Assembly: GCA_024637035.1 (NCBI GenBank)
Contig: JAGXFW010000006.1
Location: 1-52,447, forward strand
DNA from: Actinomycetes bacterium
GTDB taxonomy: Bacteria > Actinomycetota > Thermoleophilia > RBG-16-64-13
DNA: 52,447 nucleotides
Reading direction: 5' to 3'
A program made the translations under genes and the position numbers. Position 1 is the first letter of the stretch; every line of letters begins with the position of its first letter. This document shows positions 8,380-17,280 of the stretch, piece by piece. Under the pieces are notes generated by a model. That model had not been told where the DNA came from and did not search any database. It worked only from the letters and a program-made list of their open reading frames with translations.

Positions 8380-9483
8380 TCAGCCCTTCTTCCGCCGCCC
8401 GCGTCTGCCGCCGGGCGCCGGGTTTCCTGATGTCTCGGGACGGCGATCGCGCATGTTGCGGATGCGAGCCTCCTGCTGTTCGGCGACGTCGTCGAGTTCC
8501 TCCTGCAGCTTGAGGTAGCTTTCGAGGCGCTCTCGCGGAAGGCTGCCCGCCTCGATCGCGGCCGTCACAGCGCACCCAGGTTCCGTTCGGTGCTTGCAGT
8601 CCGCGAAGCGGCAGCCCGAGATGAGCGACACGATGTCGGGGAAGGTGGCCGCCAACCCCGAGTCCGCATCCCAGAGGGCGAGCGCACGCAAGCCGGGAGT
8701 ATCGATCAGCACGCCGCCGGACGGGAGAGGGAAGAGCTCCCTGGCGACCGTCGTGTGGCGCCCCTTGTCATCGAAGGCTCTCACCTCCTTGGTCTTCTGC
8801 AACTGCTCGCCGGCAAGCAGGTTCAACAGCGTCGACTTCCCCACGCCGGATGCGCCCAACAGCGCGACCGTCCGGTGACCCGTGGTGTATTCGGCGAGTT
8901 CCTCTATGCCCAGGCCGGTGATGACGCTGGTCACGTGGATGGGCACGTCGAGCGCCACCGACGCGGCCGCCTGCCGCGTCGCCTCCCCCTGGCTCGGATC
9001 CAAGAGTAGGTCGGCCTTCGTGAGCACGACCACCGGCTGGGCACCGCTCTCCCAGGTGAGCACCAGCTCCCGCTCGAGGCGCCGCAGGTTCAGGTCGCCG
9101 CCGAGGGCGTGCACGAGGAACACCGTGTCCACGTTCGCGGCCACGACCTGACGGGCCGTGGGCTTGCCCGGATCGCCGCGCGTGAAGACGGATCGGCGGG
9201 GCAGGATCTCGTCGATCACCATATTCTCGAGCAGGTCATCGTCGCGCATGACGACCCAGTCGCCCACGGCGATCTGCACGGGGTCTTCCACGTCTCGGAC
9301 GAGGTCGGGAGCCGCCTCCGCGCGCACGTGGCCTGAGGCGGTGAACACGAAGCTGCTCCCCCTATCGACGCGGATCACCCGCCCAAGCGTGAGGCCCAGG
9401 GCGGCGTGGGGGCGGAAAAGGGCTTCCACACGGTCGTCGAAGCCCAAGGGGGTCAGAGCGGCGGCGATGGCGGGGTCAGACAT
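8380..9483 (-). CDS. rsgA: Small ribosomal subunit biogenesis GTPase RsgA
   Basis: A 367-residue circularly permuted GTPase that assists late 30S maturation. The N-terminal OB-fold (about residues 30-105) precedes the GTPase motifs in the permuted order: G4 TKAD at 155-158, G1 GASGVGKST at 210-218 and G3 DTPG at 261-264. The zinc site has C291, C296, H298 and C304. A basic tail (GGRRGRRKKG) ends the protein and fits rRNA contact. The length is usual for the family. The ATG at 9483 is followed by a typical variable N-terminus, and the site upstream is weak. The gene stands alone among same-strand neighbours that are not ribosome genes. Confidence 0.95.
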   Translation of the reverse strand: MSDPAIAAALTPLGFDDRVEALFRPHAALGLTLGRVIRVDRGSSFVFTASGHVRAEAAPDLVRDVEDPVQIAVGDWVVMRDDDLLENMVIDEILPRRSVFTRGDPGKPTARQVVAANVDTVFLVHALGGDLNLRRLERELVLTWESGAQPVVVLTKADLLLDPSQGEATRQAAASVALDVPIHVTSVITGLGIEELAEYTTGHRTVALLGASGVGKSTLLNLLAGEQLQKTKEVRAFDDKGRHTTVARELFPLPSGGVLIDTPGLRALALWDADSGLAATFPDIVSLISGCRFADCKHRTEPGCAVTAAIEAGSLPRERLESYLKLQEELDDVAEQQEARIRNMRDRRPETSGNPAPGGRRGRRKKG

Positions 9484-9580
9484 GCGATCCGATCGTGAGG
9501 GGGGCGCCCGCGTTCATCTGCGGGTCACCAGGCAGGATAGTACGAGGGCGATGGGCCGTCAACCCGGGAGGCGTGGCTAG

Positions 9581-11245
9581 CTAGGCGAACAGCTGGTAGT
9601 ACAGGGTGCGGGCCGGTTCTCCTACTCCCGCCAGGCTTTCCTGCGTGATCTGGTCAGCTGTCTCGAAACCGATCACCTGCACCAGATTGGCCTTGAAGAA
9701 CGATTCGTATGTTTGGAGCGCCCGAATCACCTGTGGTGCGCCGCCGGCCACCGGCGACCAGCAGACCGTACCATTCTTGTCGATGCGTATCGGTATCTCC
9801 TGCTCGCGCACGAAGGTCTCCAGCCGTACGCTCAGCCGAACACGAGTCTCTGCGCCCGCCTTGGCTCCCACCATGTCGAGCTGCGCCTGGAGCAGTTCGA
9901 CAGCGCTCGCGGCCAGACTGTGAGCGTGGCCGGCTTCCTCCCGATGACCTAGAAGAGAGAACGATGCGTACCCCTCGTACTCCTCCTTGGGAAGGATGTC
10001 ACGAACAACGTCGAGCACCTTCTCGCGCACCAGTGCCGGGCCGGTCTCCACAGCGAACTGCTCGACGAACAGGTCGACCAGGTCGGGATCGAACTGTGTC
10101 CCGCGGTGCTTCTTCAGCTCGGCGAGCACGTCGACGGGCCGGAGCGCCACTCGGTAGTTCCTTGTGGACGACATGGCGTCGTAGGCGTCGGCGATGGCCA
10201 GGATCCTTGCCGTGAGGGGGATCGCTTCGCCCGCGAGGCCGTCGGGATAACCGCTGCCGTCGAGCCGCTCGTGGTGGTGACGTACGGCGCCGATCACGGC
10301 CGCGCCCTTCAGCACCGGGCGCAGGATGTCCGCGCCTAGCGCGGGGTGGGTCTTGACCACCTCGAACTCCGCGTCGGTGAGGCGCCCGGGCTTCAGCAGG
10401 ATGGCGTCGCGCACGCCGATCTTGCCGATGTCGTGCAGGAGTGCTCCGGTGGCGAAGTCGTTCACCAACTCGCTTGAGAGCCCCGCGAGCACCGCCAGTG
10501 CGACTGCGTGATCGCGCACCGATTGCGAGTGTCCGAAGGTGAAGGGGTCGCGCGCGTCGACCGCCCGCGCCAGCGACGTGACCATGCCCCAATAGGCGGC
10601 GACTCGGTCCTCGTTGAGACGCGCCTGGTGTATCGCGATAGCGGCCTGTTTTCCAAAGGTCGCCAGCAGGTCGAGGTCGCCGCGGGTGAACTCACCTCCG
10701 GCGCGCCGGTTTGTGAGGTTGAGCACCCCGTACAAGGCCCCCGATCGTTCTAGAGGCACGGACATCCCGTCGCGCACGTCGGCTCGATGGTGGTCGCCGG
10801 GGCCCTCGTCGTGCGGAGTCTCGCCACTCACAAGCAGCAGCGGCTTCCTCTTCTCGGCCACCCATCCAGCGATGCCCGATCCGATGCGGATGCGGATCTC
10901 GGGCCAGGCCGCCTTCGGTATGTCGCTTGCAGCTCCTACGACGAGGTCGTCGGAATCGCCGTCGAGTACGAGGAGCGATCCGGCCTCGGCATGCAGCAGG
11001 TGGATGGCGGAATCGAGGATGGTGGCGAGGATGACGTCAAGTTCCCGGTCGCTGTTTATCAGATCGTTGATGTCGAGGACCGCGGTGAGGAAGCCGTCCG
11101 TGCCCGGCGTTACGGACACCGGGGGAATCTTGGCAGGCGCAGTTCTAGGGGCGGTCGCATGTGCCAGACTGAGTAGAGTCTTCTTCTCGCTCAAGAGCCT
11201 GCCGTCTCCACTTCGAATCGGGTGAACGAACTCCGGACCATGCAC
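9581..11245 (-). CDS. GAF and HD-GYP domain protein (cyclic-di-GMP phosphodiesterase-like)
   Basis: 554 residues. A GAF domain spans roughly 55-210 and an HD-GYP domain 215-400. The metal/catalytic signatures are intact: HDIGKIG at 271-277, HHERLDGSGYP at 324-334 and, further on, ADAYDAMSS. HD-GYP proteins hydrolyse cyclic di-GMP (or cGAMP). The last 150 residues form a separate domain I do not recognise, ending in LYYQLFA. No transmembrane segment is seen, so the sensor is cytoplasmic and the GAF ligand is unknown. The given start is a GTG with a weak upstream site; a TTG further in is also possible. It is divergent from the HTH/membrane gene at 11373. Confidence 0.88.
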   Translation of the reverse strand: MHGPEFVHPIRSGDGRLLSEKKTLLSLAHATAPRTAPAKIPPVSVTPGTDGFLTAVLDINDLINSDRELDVILATILDSAIHLLHAEAGSLLVLDGDSDDLVVGAASDIPKAAWPEIRIRIGSGIAGWVAEKRKPLLLVSGETPHDEGPGDHHRADVRDGMSVPLERSGALYGVLNLTNRRAGGEFTRGDLDLLATFGKQAAIAIHQARLNEDRVAAYWGMVTSLARAVDARDPFTFGHSQSVRDHAVALAVLAGLSSELVNDFATGALLHDIGKIGVRDAILLKPGRLTDAEFEVVKTHPALGADILRPVLKGAAVIGAVRHHHERLDGSGYPDGLAGEAIPLTARILAIADAYDAMSSTRNYRVALRPVDVLAELKKHRGTQFDPDLVDLFVEQFAVETGPALVREKVLDVVRDILPKEEYEGYASFSLLGHREEAGHAHSLAASAVELLQAQLDMVGAKAGAETRVRLSVRLETFVREQEIPIRIDKNGTVCWSPVAGGAPQVIRALQTYESFFKANLVQVIGFETADQITQESLAGVGEPARTLYYQLFA

Positions 11246-11372
11246 GGGAACCGCGACGAACTGCGTTCCAGTTTCGTATCGGTGGAATAGTCTTTCTGCT
11301 TTAGTAGAATTGAGACAAAGGCCCCACGGCGGCGCGTGATTGCGCTAACCTGTAGGTGGAGTCGAGAGAGGG

Positions 11373-12794
11373 ATGGATCGGGGGTTCGGAGCGATGGAAG
11401 CCGGGCAGGGCGGTCGAGGACTCACCTTGGTGGGCGGTCTGCTTCGGGAGACGCGCACCAAAAGTGGCCGGACCCTGGCCGAGACCGCCGAGGCGATGGG
11501 TGTGCGGTCCACCTACCTCGATTCACTCGAGAGGGGCGAACTGCATCGCTTCATGGGGCCCTCGTACGTGGAGAGCATGGTGGTGCGGTACGCCCTCTAC
11601 CTTGGTCTCGATCCCGACCGCGTGCTCGATGAAGCCGTAGGCGTCGAGATGACGAAGGACTCCGGGGCTGACTCCACCACGGAGCCCAAGCCTTCGGTGA
11701 CACGGCCGGTTTCCGCGAGCACGGCACCCGCCGCGACTCCCCGGGCTGCCGCACCTTCTGGGCAGGGTGCCGCCACGCCAGCCGCGCCGGTCGTACCTCC
11801 CACGCCTGCCGTACCTCCCACGCCTGCTGTGTCTCCCACGCCTGCTGTGTCTCCTGAGATCCCCCCGGCCGCGCGTCAGGCTCGACCGACTCCGCCGGAG
11901 ACCTTGGCGTCGAGCTTCGAAGCGGCGTCCATTCCCGGATTCCTGAGGGAATCCGTGACCGAGAGGGCGGCGGCGAAAGACTCGGTTCCCGATGTCTCGA
12001 CTGCCGCCGTGCCTGGGGCCGGTGTCTCGAAGTCCGCAGGGCTGATACCCGAGGGCGCAGAACCCGACGCTTCGGAAACACTTCCCCTGCTGCCCACTCG
12101 GCGGTCCGCTCGCGGGCCGGTGGTGCACTCGGCGACGGAGGCTGCGCCCGCGACCAGGCGCTCATCCCGGCGCAGCGGCGCGGATGTGGGCTCGGGCGGG
12201 GCCAAGAGCTCGGGCGGATCTCGGAGTTCGGGCGGGGCGGGCACCTCGAGCAGCGGCCGCGGTTCGTCGCCTCTGCTGTCCCGCTGGTGGATCATACTCC
12301 CCGTCATCACGGCGGTACTGGTGATCGGTTTCTTCGGCGCACGTGCCTTCGGGATCATCGGCGGCGACGACTCCTCCACGAGCCCGGTGACGCTCGCACA
12401 GCCGGCCGGCACGAGCACTACGCTGGCGGCTGACCTCGCAACCACCACATCAGGTCCACCGGTCACGTGGTTCCCCCCCGTGCAGACGCCTCCTGACGGC
12501 TGGTTGGCGGTGGGTATGCCGAGCACGGGCACCACCACGACCACCGGCTCGACGTCGACCACCGTCGCGACCACCACGAGCACCACCAGGCCTGCGGCTA
12601 CCACCACCACGCGGCGACCCACGACCACCACGCGGCGGCCCACGACGACGACGCCGCCTACCACAGCCAAGCCCACGACGACGACGCCTACTACGACCCC
12701 TTCCACCACCACTACCACGACCGTGCCACCTACAACCACGACGACTACTACCCCGACCCCCTCGACGACCATCGACACGCAGCCGCCTGGCTGA
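11373..12794 (+). CDS. RodZ-like HTH/transmembrane protein with Thr/Pro-rich extracellular tail
   Basis: 473 residues. Residues 18-90 are a helix-turn-helix of the HTH_25 type found at the RodZ N-terminus (LRETRTKSGRTLAETAEAMGV, YVESMVVRYALYLGLDPD). A Pro/Ala/Ser-rich linker with four PTPAV-type repeats follows, then one transmembrane helix at about 305-328 (WWIILPVITAVLVIGFFGA) and a 145-residue tail made almost entirely of Thr and Pro. Unlike its neighbour at 12926 it lacks the beta-rich RodZ C-terminal domain. In RodZ the HTH binds MreB; here the partner is unknown. Start 11373 is preceded by GAGAGAGG; an ATG at 11394 is an alternative. Confidence 0.78.
   Translation: MDRGFGAMEAGQGGRGLTLVGGLLRETRTKSGRTLAETAEAMGVRSTYLDSLERGELHRFMGPSYVESMVVRYALYLGLDPDRVLDEAVGVEMTKDSGADSTTEPKPSVTRPVSASTAPAATPRAAAPSGQGAATPAAPVVPPTPAVPPTPAVSPTPAVSPEIPPAARQARPTPPETLASSFEAASIPGFLRESVTERAAAKDSVPDVSTAAVPGAGVSKSAGLIPEGAEPDASETLPLLPTRRSARGPVVHSATEAAPATRRSSRRSGADVGSGGAKSSGGSRSSGGAGTSSSGRGSSPLLSRWWIILPVITAVLVIGFFGARAFGIIGGDDSSTSPVTLAQPAGTSTTLAADLATTTSGPPVTWFPPVQTPPDGWLAVGMPSTGTTTTTGSTSTTVATTTSTTRPAATTTTRRPTTTTRRPTTTTPPTTAKPTTTTPTTTPSTTTTTTVPPTTTTTTTPTPSTTIDTQPPG
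11793..11846 (+). repeat. 18-bp in-frame tandem repeat
   Basis: Three near-identical 18-mers (GTACCTCCCACGCCTGCC and variants with GTGTCT) follow each other, and a partial fourth begins at 11847. They code for the VPPTPA/VSPTPA repeats of the linker and should be prone to length variation. Confidence 0.7.
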
Positions 12795-12925
12795 TATCTA
12801 GCAACACCTTCCTTCATCTCTCCGACGCCGGATCGCGCGCAGTCACTCCGCGCACTGATCGGCGAAGGAATGCGACGCGCGGCAGGGAACAGTTATTGAA
12901 TGCGGCGTCGCGAGAGGAAGAGTCG

Positions 12926-14500
12926 ATGAACATGATCACTGAGATCGAGGGGCTCCCCGCGGTAGGCGAGTGGCTGAGGCGTTCGAGGACTGAGGCGGGC
13001 CGGTCGCTGGACGACGTGGCAGGCGCACTCGGAATCCGCACGGGGTATCTGGATGCTCTCGAGCGTGGCGAGCTCAGCCGTTTCTTCGGGCCGACGTATG
13101 TGGAGAGCATGGTAGTGAGGTACGCGCTCCACCTCGGCATCGACCCGGATGCGGTGCTGCTGCAAGCCGCGCGAGAGCCGGGGCCTTCGACCCCCTCCGG
13201 GACCAGACCGCGTCCGCCCGTAGTTCCACCGGCCGCCAGACGTTCGACCGTTTCCCCGGCCGGGAAGAACGGTGCCACGGCGGCGCCCTGGGCGACGGTC
13301 GGCCCGGTGCGCACGCCTACGGCCGAGCCGTCCTCTGCCGCTCCGGAGCCGCCGAGCGCTCCCGAAGTAGCCTCCATTCAAGATCATCCGCCCGCTCAGG
13401 CAGCACCTCAGCACCCGGAAGGGGTCCCTGGCTTCGGGGCGTCCACGCTGGGGAACGGAGACACGCCCGCCTGGCTTGCGGAAGACCGCCCTCCGACCCG
13501 TATGGACCTGCCGGATGGCCGGCGGTGGTCTCGGTCATCCGAGACGCGTCCGCCGGAGCACGGAGAAGCTGTCCCGGCCGCGGCGCCGCAGCCCGCTCGG
13601 TCCATCCCATCCACCCCGGAGGCACTCCTCGCCGACCTGGAACGCATCGCGGCATCGCCGGCGAGCGGGCGGCGATCTCTGGCCGACAACGACGTCCCCC
13701 CCGTGGTCCCCGAGTCGAGGGTGGCGCGCAACAAAGCTCGCGCCGTGGCCCGCAGAGGCGAGCATGAGTCCTCTTCGGCGCGTGTGGGCCGCACCGAGTC
13801 CGGTGCCGCCGACAAGGCCCGTGCCCGGGGCGACTTCCGTCTCGGCCCGCGGCTGTCGCGTGCGTGGGTGGTACCGCCTCTCGCGGTGATCCTGGCGGTG
13901 TTGGGGCTGTTCGGCGCGCAGCAGTTCGGTCTCCTGTCGCTGTTCGGCGGGGACGACGGAGCGACGAGCACGACTCTTCAGGCCGCGGTGTCGTCTTTCA
14001 CCACCACGCCATCCACTTCGACGGCGCCGTCGAGTTCCTCCGTCACGTCTGCCGCCGCCGCGGCGCCCCTGGTCTCATCAACCGAGTCGACGATGCTCTC
14101 CGCCACCACGACTACTGGTTCAGGCGCCCTGGTCCCTCCGGCCGCCGGCACGACCACGACGGCCTCATCGACTACCTCCACTGCACCCGCTCCTACCTCG
14201 ACCACCACTACGACACCCGCGACCCCCGCTGCGCCGTCAACGGGCGGCGGCTTCGCCCTCGTCTTCAAGGCGACCACGGCAGACGTGTGGGTGGAGTTGA
14301 CCTCCGTGGACACCGGGCGCGTGCTGCACGCGGGCGTCGTGGCCAAAGGCGGGTCGCTGGATGTGAAGGTCGATGGGCCGGTGAATGCGGTCATCGGTAA
14401 GCCGGAGGCGGTCGCTGTGACGGTCGACGGTCAGACGGTCGCCGCTCCACGGGCGTTCAAGTGGCGCATCACGTCGGCGGGCATCGAGCAGCGGGGATGA
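12926..14500 (+). CDS. RodZ-like HTH/transmembrane protein with C-terminal DUF4115-type domain
   Basis: 524 residues with full RodZ architecture: HTH_25 domain at residues 10-80 (VGEWLRRSRTEAGRSLDDVAG, YVESMVVRYALHLGIDPD), a long Pro/Ser/Arg linker, one transmembrane helix at about 314-336, a Thr/Ser-rich spacer and a C-terminal beta domain of about 80 residues (VFKATTADVWVELTSVDTG ... KWRITSAGI). RodZ links the MreB cytoskeleton to cell-wall synthesis in rods. No mreB is in the window, and the position next to a BY-kinase suggests a polysaccharide-related role. I chose the ATG at 12926 because GAGAGGAAG lies 6 nt upstream; a TTG at 12896 is less likely. The HTH segment is close to that of the preceding gene, indicating duplication. 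Confidence 0.8.
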   Translation: MNMITEIEGLPAVGEWLRRSRTEAGRSLDDVAGALGIRTGYLDALERGELSRFFGPTYVESMVVRYALHLGIDPDAVLLQAAREPGPSTPSGTRPRPPVVPPAARRSTVSPAGKNGATAAPWATVGPVRTPTAEPSSAAPEPPSAPEVASIQDHPPAQAAPQHPEGVPGFGASTLGNGDTPAWLAEDRPPTRMDLPDGRRWSRSSETRPPEHGEAVPAAAPQPARSIPSTPEALLADLERIAASPASGRRSLADNDVPPVVPESRVARNKARAVARRGEHESSSARVGRTESGAADKARARGDFRLGPRLSRAWVVPPLAVILAVLGLFGAQQFGLLSLFGGDDGATSTTLQAAVSSFTTTPSTSTAPSSSSVTSAAAAAPLVSSTESTMLSATTTTGSGALVPPAAGTTTTASSTTSTAPAPTSTTTTTPATPAAPSTGGGFALVFKATTADVWVELTSVDTGRVLHAGVVAKGGSLDVKVDGPVNAVIGKPEAVAVTVDGQTVAAPRAFKWRITSAGIEQRG

Positions 14501-14559
14501 ACTCTCCTCCGCCGCAGGCTCGCTACCGCGCTCGCGGCGGCGGGCGCGGCGGAGTCATC

Positions 14560-14595
14560 GGCGCACCTGTGGGTCCATAGGCGCACCTGTGGGTC
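14560..14595 (+). repeat. 16-bp direct repeat upstream of the first BY-kinase
   Basis: GGCGCACCTGTGGGTC occurs at 14560-14575 and 14580-14595, a 20-bp period (two helical turns). The second copy ends 17 bp before the -35 box at 14612, so it may be an activator or repressor site. Just upstream a GC-rich inverted sequence around 14508-14552 may end transcription of the previous gene. Confidence 0.5.
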
Positions 14596-14611
14596 GGACT
14601 CCCTGACCTGC

Positions 14612-14640
14612 TTGTCCGAGCCGCCCCGGTGCACTAGACT
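14612..14640 (+). promoter_or_regulatory. Promoter of BY-kinase 1, leaderless type
   Basis: TTGTCC (14612-14617), a 17-bp spacer and TAGACT (14635-14640). The ATG at 14649 begins 8 nt after the -10 box, so transcription should begin at or within a couple of bases of the start codon. No Shine-Dalgarno sequence is present. Confidence 0.6.
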
Positions 14641-14648
14641 TGGCCGCT

Positions 14649-16250
14649 ATGGATTCACCAAGGAATCAGAGCCAAGGCCAGCAGGAGACGATCGATCTCG
14701 GCGTGTTCATCCGGGTCATCCGGGAACGCCTTTGGTTCATCCTCGTCGTGGCCGCAGCCTTCGTAGCGGTCGTGCTGGTGCTTTCGCTGCTGACCACACC
14801 CAAATATCGCGCTAGCTCCCAGCTGCTGTACAAGATATCGAAGCTCGAACAGGCACTGACCGGCACGCAGGTGTTCGACGTGCGCGACGTCAACCGGGAG
14901 CTACAGACCGGAGCCGGGCTCGTGCGGCTCAAGGTGGTTGCCGAGGCCGTCCGCCGCGAACTCGGCGTGTCGTACAGCGACCAACGCATTCTCAGCATGG
15001 TCCAGGTGCGTCCGCAAAGTCAAACGAACCTCGTGGTGATCACCGCGACGAGCACCGACGCGTTCGAAGCCTCGCAGATCGCCGACGCCTTCGCGGAGCA
15101 GTTCGTCGATTTCCGGCGCACAGCTGATCGCCGCGCGGTTGCGGAGGCCGGTGCTTTGATCGAGCAGGAGATCCAGAGTCTTCCTGTGGCCGAGAGAGAC
15201 TCGGGGCGTGGGCTTATCCTCACCGACAAGCTCAAGGAACTCCAGATCCTGGAGGCTCTCCAGACAGGCGGATTCGAGATCGTGCAGAGGGCATCCGTGC
15301 CCGAACAGCCGTTCAGTCCCCGCCCGTTGCGCAACAGCGCTCTGGCGCTTCTCGTGGGACTTGCCGCCGGCGTGGCGGCCGCCCTACTGCTCGAGTACTT
15401 GGACCGGCGTATCAAGGATGAGGACACGCTCTCGGACGTCCTAGGTGTCCCCGTCCTGGCGCGCGTTCCGCAGGTGGGGAAGGTCAAGTGGATCAAGGAG
15501 AGCAAGGAACGTTCTTCGCTGCCGATCGGGTTCATGGAGGCCGATTCCCCGACGCTCGAAGCATTTCGGACCCTTCGCTCCAATCTTCAGTACTTCCAAG
15601 TGGAGAAGCCCCTCCGCTCCCTGCTTATTACCAGCGCGCTCCCTCGAGAGGGCAAGTCTGTCACCAGCATCAACCTTGGCCTGAGCCTCGCGCTCTCGGG
15701 TTCCAGGGTGGTGCTCATCGAGTCCGACCTGCGGCGGCCCATGTTGCACAAGTACTTGGAGCTGAGCAACGACATGGGCGTCTCGAACGTCTTGGCGGGC
15801 ACGCATAGCTTCTCCGAGGCCGTGCAACTCGTACGGGTTGAGAACCTCGCTTCGCCGCATTCGGGGGCAGGCAGACCGGGGGCTCGCGTGCTCAAGAAGA
15901 ACATGTACTGCGTCACCTCGGGGCCCATACCCCCCAACCCCACCGAGCTGATAGGCTCCGGCAAGATGGCCGACCTCATCGAGAGCGCCAAGGAGATAGC
16001 GGACTACGTGCTGGTGGACTCCCCGCCGCTCCTGTTGGTGGCCGACGGGCTCAGTCTGGCCGGTCTCGTCGACGGCGTGATCATCTCATCCCATATCGGC
16101 CACAGTAAGGTGGACGAAGCTCGGGAGGTGCGCCGAGCCCTTGAGCGCACGAGTGCTCGAGTGATCGGTTGCATCGCGAGCGGCGTATCGCGCGGCAAGG
16201 GCTACTACTACGGCTACGGGTATGGTGTGTCCGATGGCTCCACGAAGTGA
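14649..16250 (+). CDS. Polysaccharide co-polymerase/BY-kinase (Wzz-CpsD fusion), copy 1
   Basis: 533 residues. The N-terminal Wzz domain is bounded by transmembrane helices at about 28-48 and 231-248, with PEQPFSPRP just before the second. The cytoplasmic kinase part has Walker A ALPREGKS (331-338), the Walker A' IESDLRRP (357-364) and Walker B VLVDSPP (455-461). The tail GYYYGYGYG (518-526) is the autophosphorylated tyrosine cluster expected for bacterial tyrosine kinases. The family sets polymer length and controls export through cycles of phosphorylation. The promoter is of the leaderless type. Copy 2 at 37748 shares the architecture and long identical stretches such as NMYCVTSGP. The HTH gene at 16222 overlaps the 3' end. 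Confidence 0.92.
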   Translation: MDSPRNQSQGQQETIDLGVFIRVIRERLWFILVVAAAFVAVVLVLSLLTTPKYRASSQLLYKISKLEQALTGTQVFDVRDVNRELQTGAGLVRLKVVAEAVRRELGVSYSDQRILSMVQVRPQSQTNLVVITATSTDAFEASQIADAFAEQFVDFRRTADRRAVAEAGALIEQEIQSLPVAERDSGRGLILTDKLKELQILEALQTGGFEIVQRASVPEQPFSPRPLRNSALALLVGLAAGVAAALLLEYLDRRIKDEDTLSDVLGVPVLARVPQVGKVKWIKESKERSSLPIGFMEADSPTLEAFRTLRSNLQYFQVEKPLRSLLITSALPREGKSVTSINLGLSLALSGSRVVLIESDLRRPMLHKYLELSNDMGVSNVLAGTHSFSEAVQLVRVENLASPHSGAGRPGARVLKKNMYCVTSGPIPPNPTELIGSGKMADLIESAKEIADYVLVDSPPLLLVADGLSLAGLVDGVIISSHIGHSKVDEAREVRRALERTSARVIGCIASGVSRGKGYYYGYGYGVSDGSTK

Positions 16251-16800
16251 GAGCTCGGAATTCTCCGGCACGAGGCGGTTCGCGGGTCGGGTAGATGGGC
16301 GTGAGGTGGGGGCCGGCCGATTGAGGGCCGCTCTGACCAGCAGTGGGTCACCCGGCCTGGTTCTCCGCGACGTCCGTGTCCACCGTCGGCTCGATCCCGA
16401 AGACATCTCCGCCGCGCTCGGCGTACGGACCGAATACATCGAACCGGTCGAGGCCGACCGGGGCGACGAGATACTCGGCGCGAACCGCTCGATGAAGCTG
16501 ATAGCGGAGTACGCCGCGGCGCTTGGACTTGATGTACAGGTGATCGAAGACTGGTTCGCCGGCAGCCGGAGCTACGATGAAGATCACGACGAGCCGGAGT
16601 TCCCGGTTGCTCGGTCCGAATCGAACGCGCGTGCCTCCCTACTGTTCGACGATAACCGGAACGCTCGCGCGGTCGCCGTTGCATTCGGTCGTCCGGTGCC
16701 GAAGGTCGACAACGACCTCAGGCTGCGCAGATTCGGCGTTCTGTTCCTTCTGGTGGGGGTGCTCTTGAGCCTGATCTCCCTCTATCCGCAGATACTCTAG
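16222..16800 (+). CDS. Small HTH/transmembrane protein, RodZ N-terminal-like (third of four)
   Basis: 192 residues or slightly fewer. A degenerate HTH_25-like domain covers about residues 47-115 (RDVRVHRRLDPEDISAALGV, MKLIAEYAAALGLDVQVIEDW). A single transmembrane helix ends the protein (FGVLFLLVGVLLSLISLYPQIL), so there is almost nothing outside the membrane. The gene overlaps the end of the BY-kinase by 29 bp (ATG 16222) or 17 bp (ATG 16234), which implies translational coupling and a shared role. Neither start has a good ribosome site. A DNA-binding or scaffold role cannot be separated by sequence alone. Confidence 0.7.
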   Translation: MVCPMAPRSESSEFSGTRRFAGRVDGREVGAGRLRAALTSSGSPGLVLRDVRVHRRLDPEDISAALGVRTEYIEPVEADRGDEILGANRSMKLIAEYAAALGLDVQVIEDWFAGSRSYDEDHDEPEFPVARSESNARASLLFDDNRNARAVAVAFGRPVPKVDNDLRLRRFGVLFLLVGVLLSLISLYPQIL

Positions 16801-16811
16801 GGAGCAGTGCC

Positions 16812-17273
16812 GTGGTGCCGCCGGTAGATGACGCCGGAACCGGCTCCCAGGACCGAGCCACACGCACTCGTGGGGCACTCGCCCGTTTCCGTGACCCCGG
16901 TTCCGTATTGAAAGCGGCGCGGGTCAGCCGAGGCTATGATGTGCGGCAGGTGGGGGCGATCCTCGGCATGCGTGCGGACTTCGTCTCTGCCATGGAGGAG
17001 GGCCGGTTCGACCGGCTTCCGGGTCCCGCTTCCTATGCACCCGGCATGGTGGCGCGGTATGCCTTGTTCCTCGATCTGGAGCCGCGCCCGCTTCTTGAGC
17101 GCATCCCTGGGGCGCTGCCTACGCCACCCCCGCCATCCGCGGCGAGTCGCCGATGGACGTTGCCGTGGGGGGAGCGCACAGAGAATGAGCGACGGTTGGC
17201 GCTGTGGACCCGGTTCGTCGGAGGGGTATTGGTTGTTGCGGGCCTGCTGCTCGTGGCCTTGGCGCTGAGCTGA
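16812..17273 (+). CDS. Small HTH/transmembrane protein, RodZ N-terminal-like (fourth of four)
   Basis: 153 residues. The HTH_25-like domain at about 30-98 (SVLKAARVSRGYDVRQVGAI, YAPGMVARYALFLDLEPRPLLE) is closer to the first two proteins than to the third. A proline run follows, then a terminal transmembrane helix (FVGGVLVVAGLLLVALALS). The start GTG at 16812 has GGAG about 7 nt upstream and lies 11 bp after the previous stop, so it belongs to the BY-kinase operon. It has no extracellular domain and probably works on the cytoplasmic face, perhaps through contact with the kinase or the other HTH proteins. Confidence 0.72.
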   Translation: MVPPVDDAGTGSQDRATRTRGALARFRDPGSVLKAARVSRGYDVRQVGAILGMRADFVSAMEEGRFDRLPGPASYAPGMVARYALFLDLEPRPLLERIPGALPTPPPPSAASRRWTLPWGERTENERRLALWTRFVGGVLVVAGLLLVALALS

Positions 17274-17280
17274 CCCGCGC

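Noticed and set aside
11793-11858. Short tandem repeats as a CRISPR array
   Set aside because: The 18-bp units are directly adjacent without spacers and code for a PTPAV repeat in frame.
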